Part shown: piece after piece, positions 1 to 5,221 of the stretch | Layout of the letters: each line of letters opens with the position of its first letter | Numbering within the stretch: the stretch's first letter is position 1 | NCBI GenBank assembly: GCA_030668545.1 | Contig: DAOUTT010000055.1 | Span: 1-9,614, forward strand | Source of the DNA: Anaerolineales bacterium | GTDB taxonomy: Bacteria > Chloroflexota > Anaerolineae > Anaerolineales > E44-bin32 | DNA: 9,614 bases | Direction: 5' to 3' | The notes under the pieces: generated by a model | Told to the model about the DNA's origin: nothing | Database searches by the model: none | The model's input: only the letters and a program-made list of their open reading frames with translations | Program-made: the position numbers and the translations under genes

Positions 1-1
1 C

Positions 2-1051
2 ACGGGAATTGTCGTTCCTTCGAAAAGGGTTGTCTTGAGTTTCCCCACTCCAGGCAGTGTGGATGTAATCATGGTTGACGAGGGGGAGATGGTTGAGACG
101 GGACAAACCCTGGTGGCTCTAAAGGGGAGAGAACAGGCTCATGCTGCGTTGGAGACTGCTCGCTTAGAACTCATCCTCGCAAACCAAAGCCTGGATGAGG
201 TGCAGCGCACATCTGCCCTTGTCAGTGCGCAGACGCAGCTTTCCTTTGCGAATGCCCAGGATGCGCTTGAAGATGCAGAGTATAACTGGCAAGTCCAGCA
301 GGAAGGATATCGCGCCAGCCAATCCACGATCGACTCTGCACAAGCAGCCCTCGTGCTTGCGGAAGAGGAGGTTGATCAAGCAAAAGGCAATTACGACCAT
401 TACTCTGGTCGGTCTGAGGAAGACGCCCAACGGGCGATGGCGTTGATCGCCCTATCTTCTGCACGCAGTTCCCGCGATGCCGCACTCAGAAGGCTCAACT
501 GGTATTTGGGATATCCAGATGAGACAGAGCAATCCATTCTCGATGCCAAGCTTTCTATAACCGAGGCGGAACTCGGCGTTGCTGAACAGAATTGGGAAAG
601 AGTTAAGGATGGGCCGGATCCCGAAACCCTCGAGAAAGTGGAAGCGCGGGTAGCCGCTGCGCAGGCTCATGTAAAAGCGGCTGAGGCCGCCCTCTCTTTG
701 CTCATTTTGGAAGCACCTTTCGCCGGGACGGTCAGTGATGTGTACCCACAAGAAAAGGAGTGGGTCGCTCCTGGACAGCCTCTGGTTGTTATGGCAGATT
801 TGCAAACTCTATGGGTGGAGACTACGGACCTGAACGAGATCGATGCGGCGCAAATTGATATTGGCGACTTCGCAACCACCACTTTTGACGCGTTGCCAGA
901 TATTGTAGTTGATGGTCAGGTCGTTTATATCGCCAGTAAATCAGATGAGGGTTCGGGTGTGAATTATAAAGTGATAATTGAGCTGAATGAAGTTCCGGAG
1001 AAAGTCAGGTGGGGGATGACAGCATTTGTCGATATCGAAATTGAGCGTTGA
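2..1051 (+). CDS. HlyD/MacA-like membrane-fusion (periplasmic adaptor) protein, N-terminus outside window
   Basis: Adaptor subunit of an ABC-type exporter, which would link an inner-membrane pump to the envelope. The frame is open from base 2, and residues typical of the first lipoyl half come before the first possible start (TTG at 35), so the true start lies upstream. Visible order: first half of a biotinyl-lipoyl domain (PTPGSVDVIMVDEGEMVETG), a long Ala/Glu/Gln-rich coiled-coil hairpin of about 170 residues, the returning lipoyl half (LILEAPFAGTVSDV), then a beta-barrel region ending in the family-like GMTAFVDI. The C-terminus is natural (TGA at 1049). The coiled coil has no cysteine or obvious insertion. 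A LolD/MacB-like ATPase gene begins 51 bases downstream, which fits a MacA-MacB or HlyD-ABC operon, but that ATPase is broken here and no FtsX-type permease is visible. The adaptor may therefore be orphaned or may serve a permease encoded upstream. Family assignment is firm; the substrate is unknown. Confidence 0.88.
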   Translation, partial: TGIVVPSKRVVLSFPTPGSVDVIMVDEGEMVETGQTLVALKGREQAHAALETARLELILANQSLDEVQRTSALVSAQTQLSFANAQDALEDAEYNWQVQQEGYRASQSTIDSAQAALVLAEEEVDQAKGNYDHYSGRSEEDAQRAMALIALSSARSSRDAALRRLNWYLGYPDETEQSILDAKLSITEAELGVAEQNWERVKDGPDPETLEKVEARVAAAQAHVKAAEAALSLLILEAPFAGTVSDVYPQEKEWVAPGQPLVVMADLQTLWVETTDLNEIDAAQIDIGDFATTTFDALPDIVVDGQVVYIASKSDEGSGVNYKVIIELNEVPEKVRWGMTAFVDIEIER

Positions 1052-1067
1052 TCGCGGTGGGGAGATC

Positions 1068-1100
1068 ATGACCACGTTTAATTCCCACGATGAGGGTTGA
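1068..1100 (+). other. Short 10-codon frame just upstream of the ATPase pseudogene
   Basis: ATG at 1068 follows a purine-rich GGGGAG at 1059-1064 and encodes ten residues (MTTFNSHDEG) before TGA at 1098. It ends two bases before the ATG of the broken ATPase, in a different frame. Losing one base near 1095-1098 from an ancestral sequence would join it to the ATPase as a slightly longer N-terminus, so it may be the original start of that gene. A leader peptide is the other option. Neither can be shown from sequence alone. Confidence 0.25.
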
Positions 1101-1102
1101 AG

Positions 1103-1943
1103 ATGGATGCTGCTAAAGAATGGCTAATTGAAGCTAACGACTTAGTGCGGGTATATGGTGATGGAGAGGAGATCCGTGCGCTTGACGGGGTCGATTTACG
1201 GGTCAAGCATGGAGAACTTCTGGCGATCATGGGACCGAGTGGCAGCGGAAAAAGTACGCTCCTCAATGTCCTCGGTGCGCTCGATAAGCCCACGAGAGGG
1301 TCGTTTTTCATTGGCGGCCAGGATATGGCGAAGATCGAGAATTAAGCCGCTTTCCGCGCAAACACCGTAGGTTTCATTTTTCAATTGCATAACTTACTTC
1401 CTACGCTGACAGCACTTGAAAACCTCGAAGTGCCTAGTTGGCCGTCTGACCGCATCGGAGAGCAGAGCGCGGGCAGAGGAACTTCTGGAATTAGTAGATT
1501 TAGCGGATCGTCGAAACCACTTACCTAATTAACTTTCTGGAGGTCAACGTCAACGTGTTGCCGTTGCTCGCGCGCTGGCGAATAATCCACCGCTCGTGCT
1601 TGCTGATGAACCCACAGGCAATCTGGATAGCGCCGCCGGGCACGATTTAATGGAGCTAATACGCGAATTGAATCTCAGCTAAGGGGTGACTGTCGTACTT
1701 GTCACGCATGACCTCGCCGTTGCGCGCGAAACGAGCCGCATCCTGGTAATGGAGGATGGCAAGATCGTTCGTGAGGACGTAGTTGGGTCGCCGCTCGAGG
1801 AAGACCTTAAAGTCTGGGCGCACACGGACCTAGGATGACGGATCGTATCCGGAGCGGGAGGCAAGCTTGAAGGCTTCGACGTTTCTGACGAGCAGTTAGA
1901 AGAGATTCGTTCGCTGCTCCGGCAAACAGGCGAGCCTACCTAA
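1103..1943 (+). pseudogene. Broken LolD/MacB-type ABC transporter ATPase
   Basis: ATPase of a lipoprotein- or macrolide-type exporter, which would power the neighbouring adaptor. From ATG 1103 (weak GAGG upstream) the protein reads with a Walker A motif (GPSGSGKST), then hits TAA at 1343. The same frame continues past the stop with GFIFQLHNLLPTLTALEN (Q-loop). Around 1431-1442 the homology moves to the next frame (one base gained or two lost) and continues RAEELLELVDL, TAA at 1530, LSGGQRQRVAVARAL (signature), LVLADEPTGNLD (Walker B and D-loop), TAA at 1680, GVTVVLVTHD (H-loop), then TGA at 1836. An in-frame tail (FDVSDEQLEEIRSLL) runs to TAA 1941-1943. Only the first 80 residues are translatable as one piece, so no working ATPase is expected. 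All motifs are intact, so decay must be recent, or the sequence carries errors. A related frameshift may affect the start (small frame at 1068). Confidence 0.85.
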
Positions 1944-1990
1944 GACAATCATCTGTTACCGAGTGCAATCGGGAATTGGTCCCTGTTGGG

Positions 1991-2019
1991 TTGCTCATCT
2001 TGCATAGAAAACCTAAAAT
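1991..2019 (+). promoter_or_regulatory. Candidate sigma-70 type promoter of the deoxynucleoside kinase
   Basis: TTGCTC (1991-1996) and TAAAAT (2014-2019) are separated by exactly 17 bases. The -10 box matches the consensus at five of six positions and the -35 box at three. Transcription would start near 2026, about 44 bases before the kinase start codon. It lies between the end of the broken ATPase reading and the kinase, so it would give the kinase its own transcript. Confidence 0.4.
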
Positions 2020-2042
2020 CACAACTCGAAGTTTATGTGATT
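2017..2042 (+). promoter_or_regulatory. Inverted repeat over the predicted kinase transcription start (possible operator)
   Basis: The arms AATCACA (2017-2023) and TGTGATT (2036-2042) are perfect 7-base inverted repeats with 12 bases between them. The left arm overlaps the candidate -10 box and the centre falls a few bases after the predicted start of transcription, where a repressor would block polymerase. The arms resemble CRP/FNR half-sites but in the opposite order, so I do not assign a regulator. It could also be a weak hairpin in the RNA. Confidence 0.3.
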
Positions 2043-2069
2043 ATTCATGCTGTCAAGGAGTAATCGTCT

Positions 2070-2714
2070 ATGGCTAAACATTTCGTGCTCGTCGCCGGAA
2101 ACATCGGGTCGGGAAAAACGTCCCTCACAGAGCGACTGGGGGAACGGTTAGGTTGGGGTACTGCGTACGAATCTGTGGTTGATAATCCCTACCTCGCTGA
2201 TTTCTACGCTGATATGGCAGTCTGGGCTTTCCACCTTAATGTCTTTTTCCTTGGCCACCGTGCAGACCAGCATTTAGCTCTGGCCGACTCTGCTGCTTCG
2301 ACGATTATCGACCGCTCAATATACGAGGACGCGGAGATCTTCGCCCGGGCTGCGCTAAGATTAGGGACACTTTCGGATCGCGACTATGAGAACTACCGCA
2401 AAGTCTTCGACCTCATCGTGGGGAAACTACCTTCCCCGGACCTTCTGATTCATCTGAAGGCGCCCGTGCCTGTCCTGATGGGGCGTATCCAGCAGCGGGC
2501 CAGGGATATGGAATTGGGGATCACCCAGGAATACCTTGAGCTGCTCGATTCTCTATATGTGGAATGGATCAACCGCTTCGATATCTGCCCGGTGCTGACG
2601 ATTCGCACGGACGATCTCGATTTTGTCCACCAACCGCGGCATCTTGACATCGTGATCAACCGCATCCATGACAAGTTAACCGGAAAAGAGGAACTCCAGT
2701 TTCCTGATGATTAA
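2070..2714 (+). CDS. Deoxynucleoside kinase (dNK/dGK-dAK family)
   Basis: Cytoplasmic enzyme that phosphorylates deoxynucleosides at the 5' position using ATP, the first step of dNTP salvage. At 214 residues it has the usual family length. Visible landmarks: P-loop GNIGSGKTS (residues 10-18), the expected catalytic base Glu34 in AYES, the substrate-side segment FFLGHR (59-64), the DRS motif at 81-83 followed by IYED, and an Arg-rich LID (RIQQRARDMELGI). These fit the bacterial deoxyguanosine/deoxyadenosine kinase branch better than thymidine kinase, but the base preference cannot be fixed from sequence. ATG 2070 is supported by AAGGAG at 2055-2060, nine bases upstream. It has its own candidate promoter and a terminator-like hairpin downstream, so it is probably transcribed alone. 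Its flanks (broken exporter, secreted repeat protein) give no functional link. Confidence 0.92.
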   Translation: MAKHFVLVAGNIGSGKTSLTERLGERLGWGTAYESVVDNPYLADFYADMAVWAFHLNVFFLGHRADQHLALADSAASTIIDRSIYEDAEIFARAALRLGTLSDRDYENYRKVFDLIVGKLPSPDLLIHLKAPVPVLMGRIQQRARDMELGITQEYLELLDSLYVEWINRFDICPVLTIRTDDLDFVHQPRHLDIVINRIHDKLTGKEELQFPDD

Positions 2715-2722
2715 TCCTTGAG

Positions 2723-2755
2723 TTTTCTGGAATTTCGATCCAGAAAGTTCTTTTC
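2723..2755 (+). terminator. Rho-independent terminator-like hairpin after the deoxynucleoside kinase
   Basis: TTTTCTGGA (2723-2731) pairs with TCCAGAAAG (2739-2747) across a 7-base loop, giving nine pairs with one G-U at the base. TTCTTTTC follows at once (2748-2755). The stem begins nine bases after the kinase stop codon. The stem is rather AT-rich and the T-run is interrupted, so termination may be partial. Confidence 0.6.
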
Positions 2756-2769
2756 ACCCCCCCAACGAC

Positions 2770-2799
2770 TTTACAGCCTTTTTACATACCCGACATGAT
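2770..2799 (+). promoter_or_regulatory. Candidate promoter of the DUF5666 repeat protein
   Basis: TTTACA (2770-2775; five of six to consensus) lies 18 bases before CATGAT (2794-2799; four of six). Transcription would begin near 2806, giving a roughly 50-base leader that contains the possible SD-masking hairpin. The -10 match is modest. Confidence 0.3.
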
Positions 2800-2809
2800 C
2801 CTTTCGCGC

Positions 2810-2850
2810 ACTTCCTTGAAAATATGAGTGTATTCAAAATTGAAGGAGGT
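2810..2850 (+). promoter_or_regulatory. Possible leader hairpin masking a strong Shine-Dalgarno
   Basis: The SD AAGGAGGT (2843-2850), five bases before ATG 2856, is one of the strongest in the window. ACTTCCTT at 2810-2817 is its near-perfect complement: eight pairs, one of them T-G. After one mismatch, two more A-T pairs follow (2819-2820 with 2840-2841). If the RNA folds this way, the whole ribosome-binding site is in a stem, so translation could depend on temperature, a ligand or a protein. This is inference from base pairing only. Confidence 0.35.
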
Positions 2851-2855
2851 TAGCG

Positions 2856-4028
2856 ATGTTTACAAAATTTACGAGGATCATTCTGGTGACCGCTGCTCTT
2901 ACTTTAGGATTCGTCGGCGTTGCCTATGCTGAAGGCGATGCACCGGACAACCAGACCCGAGTTGCAGGGGTTATTCTCAACGTGGATTTCCCCGGAAATA
3001 CGTTCGCTGTGCGCACGCTCAGTGGAACCGATGTGCATGTGCATGTCACGGGTAATACCGAGTATCGCAGCCGCGACGGCTCTGTTCAAGAGTTTGAAGA
3101 TTTGGTTGTTGACATGCGCACCATCGTCGTCGGCCAGGAGCGTGGTGACGGGACAATAAACGCCTCAGTAGTCTTCGCGGCCACTCCCGAAGAGCTGCCC
3201 GGCATCATGCGCTTGAAAGGCGAGGTGGGTGGTGTTGGTGGTGATAACTTTACTCTCCGCACGGAGGATGGGCGCAGTCTGACAATCAACATCATCGAGC
3301 GCACTCGCTTCCGCAGCCGTAATGGGGAAGTGACCAAGCTGAGTGATCTGGAGCCGGGAATGGTCGCCCTCGTAACTGCTGTGGATTCAGAAGATAACGG
3401 CATCGTCGCCCTCGTTGTGGCGGCAGGGATTCCAGGCGGAGATATTCGTGACCGCATTTTCCGCACCACAGGTGAGATTACGGGGGTCGTCCCTGGGCAG
3501 GATACCTTCACCGTTCAATCAAATGAAGGCGAAAATATCACTTTCGTCACCGGCGAGCGGACGAAGTTCAGGAGCCGCGATGGATCGGTAACCGGGATCC
3601 ATGATCTTAAGCGGGGGATGCTCACTATGGTGGGCGCGATTAAGATGGAAGATGGAACCAATCAAGCTCTGGTCGTGCTGGCTGGGAATCCTGAAGACCG
3701 CCCTGAGCGTCCCAATGTCGTCAACGCTTCTGGGAAAATCGTCTCGCTTGGGGGAAATTCCCTTACGATCGAGACTCGTTCCGGAGAACAGAAAAGTTTT
3801 TCCGTGGATGGTTCGACTAAATACAAATCTCGAGATGGAAGTGTAAATAGCTTCGGTGATCTTGAGGTGGGTATGATCGCAATTGTCGCGGGAAGGGATC
3901 TCGGTAATGGCGAATTGCTCGCCGTAGTCGTGGGCGCGGGTAAGGTCCCGGCAGAGAGGCCTGAGCGGTTGGACGATGTTTCCCCGGATGTGCTGCGGGA
4001 TCGTCCCCCGGTCTCGCGGACGAGTTAG
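2856..4028 (+). CDS. Secreted protein with four DUF5666-like repeats
   Basis: Exported protein of 390 residues with no enzyme motif that I recognise. A signal peptide is clear: KFTR, a hydrophobic stretch (about residues 8-23), and an AYA cleavage site after residue 25. The mature part is four tandem beta-rich units of about 80-86 residues. Each holds a (Y/F)(R/K)SR(D/N)GxV core followed by a DL..GM strand: cores at 70-77, 152-159, 238-245 and 323-330. The pattern matches DUF5666, a domain of unknown function in exported proteins, which probably forms small OB-like barrels. The tail after about 365 is Pro/Arg/Asp-rich. There is no transmembrane anchor, lipobox or LPXTG, so the protein is probably free in the periplasm or outside. 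ATG 2856 is fixed by AAGGAGGT five bases upstream and by the signal peptide. It is monocistronic, with a strong terminator 44 bases after the stop codon. Confidence 0.88.
   Translation: MFTKFTRIILVTAALTLGFVGVAYAEGDAPDNQTRVAGVILNVDFPGNTFAVRTLSGTDVHVHVTGNTEYRSRDGSVQEFEDLVVDMRTIVVGQERGDGTINASVVFAATPEELPGIMRLKGEVGGVGGDNFTLRTEDGRSLTINIIERTRFRSRNGEVTKLSDLEPGMVALVTAVDSEDNGIVALVVAAGIPGGDIRDRIFRTTGEITGVVPGQDTFTVQSNEGENITFVTGERTKFRSRDGSVTGIHDLKRGMLTMVGAIKMEDGTNQALVVLAGNPEDRPERPNVVNASGKIVSLGGNSLTIETRSGEQKSFSVDGSTKYKSRDGSVNSFGDLEVGMIAIVAGRDLGNGELLAVVVGAGKVPAERPERLDDVSPDVLRDRPPVSRTS
2955..3950 (+). repeat. Four tandem DUF5666-like protein repeat units
   Basis: Four diverged coding repeats, roughly residues 34-116, 117-201, 202-287 and 288-365. 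The core motif recurs every 82, 86 and 85 residues: YRSRDGSV, FRSRNGEV, FRSRDGSV, YKSRDGSV. Outside the cores the units differ strongly, so the duplications are old and the core is under selection. Confidence 0.85.
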
Positions 4029-4071
4029 CGACAAAATCCAAAATTGGCTTTGCGCAGCTTGTTATTACGAA

Positions 4072-4107
4072 GATCCTGTGGGTGTAGACACACAGGATCA
4101 TTTTTTT
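4072..4107 (+). terminator. Strong rho-independent terminator of the DUF5666 gene
   Basis: GATCCTGTG (4072-4080) and CACAGGATC (4091-4099) form a perfect nine-base stem with a 10-base loop. An A and seven T residues follow (4101-4107). It is the clearest terminator in the window and acts rightward. On the other strand no T-run follows the stem, so it is not clearly bidirectional. The remaining 142 bases up to the convergent gene (4108-4249) hold no gene that I can support. Confidence 0.85.
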
Positions 4108-4249
4108 GTGAGAGAGACGCTGCAATAACAACTGTGTGCTGAGGTGAACCATCTGGAACGATTGCTCGCCTTGCTTCTCAGCCCCTTTTCGATAGGGATT
4201 GTCTAGAGCATCACGCCTTAAAGCCAGTGTTGGGAGTAAGGGTTTGCCC

Positions 4250-5095
4250 CTAGATCTTCTTCCAGACATCCATGATATGCAGCGCGTCAACATCCATATC
4301 TTGGGGGCTTTCACACAGGACCCGTCCCCCGCAATTAAATGCGTTGAGCGCCCGGAGTAGAGCATCGAGATTGAAATCCGAATCTTTGAGCATCAGGTGA
4401 TTTCTTTCACCCTTTGGGCCGAACTCAATACCAGAAAGGTGGCAGTGGAGGCGGGTGAGAGCATGCTTCCCAAGGTAGCCCTCATAGCGCTCAAGAATTT
4501 CTACCCATTCAGCGTAGGAATTGATCGAGCCGTCACCTGCTCGTGCATGCAGGTGAGCAAAATCAAGACAGGGCTCGACGCCTTCGATCTCTTTCGATAA
4601 TACGAGCGTGTCATCGAGTGATCCTAATAGGGCGCCCTTACCCATCGTCTCAGGTCGCAGCACAACCAGATTCCCCTGATTGCGTAGTTCATCTACACAA
4701 CCCCGCAACCTCTGGATGGCAAGGGGTAGGACATCCTCAGGAGGTTGACCGAAGTAGGAGCCAGGATGAAAAACGATATCCGTCGCTCCAGCGAGGTTCC
4801 CATAGAAGGCGGCATCCATAAGGCGTTTCCGACCCTTTGGCCACTCCTCCTTATCGGCATTTAAGTTAATGTAGTATGGCGCGTGTACGCTGAGGTGCAT
4901 TCCCAGTTCGTCAGCGGTTTTCTTAATTGCCGCGCAAGTTTTCTCAGAAACTCTCACAGAGCGGACCCAACCGATCTCGAACGCAAGGAGTTCAAGTTTA
5001 GCAAGATGACGGATCGTGCCGATGGTCCCTCCAGGTTTCTTGGGGGTAGAGCGGGGTGTTCCGACGGTTCCAAATACAAAATCTGTAAATGCCAA
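4250..5095 (-). CDS. Endonuclease IV-like AP endonuclease family 2 TIM-barrel protein
   Basis: Probable DNA repair nuclease that cuts 5' to abasic sites using a metal cluster in a TIM barrel. It has 281 residues (E. coli Nfo has 285). Conserved ligand positions in order: HAPYYINL (His71), FHPGSYFG (His110), RPETMGKG (Glu149), CLDFAHLHARAG (Asp178, His181), HCHLSG (His219) and CESP (Glu262). The region matching the Nfo Asp229-x-His231 pair reads KGERNHL here, with Glu230 and His233, so one metal ligand differs from E. coli. A related TIM-barrel isomerase is possible, but the HAPY, HPGS and ETM blocks favour endonuclease IV. The start is TTG 5095: an in-frame TAA lies five codons upstream (5108-5110), AAGGA sits nine bases before the TTG, and the family N-terminus (FGTVGTP) follows within 14 residues. 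It converges with the DUF5666 gene and is separated from the kinase upstream by 126 bases. Confidence 0.82.
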   Translation of the reverse strand: MAFTDFVFGTVGTPRSTPKKPGGTIGTIRHLAKLELLAFEIGWVRSVRVSEKTCAAIKKTADELGMHLSVHAPYYINLNADKEEWPKGRKRLMDAAFYGNLAGATDIVFHPGSYFGQPPEDVLPLAIQRLRGCVDELRNQGNLVVLRPETMGKGALLGSLDDTLVLSKEIEGVEPCLDFAHLHARAGDGSINSYAEWVEILERYEGYLGKHALTRLHCHLSGIEFGPKGERNHLMLKDSDFNLDALLRALNAFNCGGRVLCESPQDMDVDALHIMDVWKKI

Positions 5096-5128
5096 AGTTA
5101 TCCATCCTTAATTGATCTTAGGCGAGTC

Positions 5129-5157
5129 GGTATACAGTGGGCGATTTCGGTATCCAA
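5129..5157 (-). promoter_or_regulatory. Candidate promoter of the endonuclease IV-like gene
   Basis: On the - strand, TTGGAT (5157-5152) and TATACC (5134-5129) are spaced by 17 bases. Transcription would start near 5122, about 27 bases before the TTG start codon. The -35 box is weak (three of six) and the -10 moderate (four of six). It lies in the gap after the sensor kinase, so the nuclease may be transcribed independently. Confidence 0.35.
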
Positions 5158-5191
5158 TTGGATGTATGGAGACCAAAAAGGTTCTTTTCAG

Positions 5192-5207
5192 GGAAGGATA
5201 TGCTTCC
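5192..5207 (-). other. Small hairpin after the sensor kinase stop codon
   Basis: GGAAG and CTTCC form a five-base stem with a six-base loop 15 bases after the kinase stop codon. A short T-run appears only about ten bases further on. It could be a poor terminator; the stem is short and the T-run is not adjacent, so I do not call it one. Confidence 0.25.
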
Positions 5208-5221
5208 GTGTAAGGGGGTAA

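Noticed and set aside
35..37. TTG as the start of the HlyD-like protein.
   Set aside because: The frame is open back to the window edge and residues before it fit the lipoyl domain, so the gene is simply cut by the window.
1343..1682. Three in-frame TAA codons in the ATPase could mean TAA is read as an amino acid in this organism.
   Set aside because: The deoxynucleoside kinase and the sensor kinase end at TAA where their families end, and the ATPase also has a TGA and a frameshift, so ordinary gene decay or sequence error explains it better.
2955..3950. Repeats in the DUF5666 gene as a DNA repeat array or CRISPR.
   Set aside because: Similarity is at protein level with diverged DNA and 82-86 residue spacing; there are no short identical repeats with unique spacers.
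3519..4034. A 171-codon frame on the - strand inside the DUF5666 gene.
   Set aside because: It is opposite a gene with a signal peptide, strong SD and repeated motifs, and has no recognisable protein features.
3817..4365. A 182-codon frame on the - strand between the DUF5666 gene and the endonuclease gene.
   Set aside because: It overlaps both well-supported genes and the terminator, and shows no domain or signal of its own; it is the mirror of real coding sequence.
5192..5207. Hairpin after the sensor kinase as a rho-independent terminator.
   Set aside because: The stem is only five bases and the T-run is not adjacent; kept only as a low-confidence hairpin.
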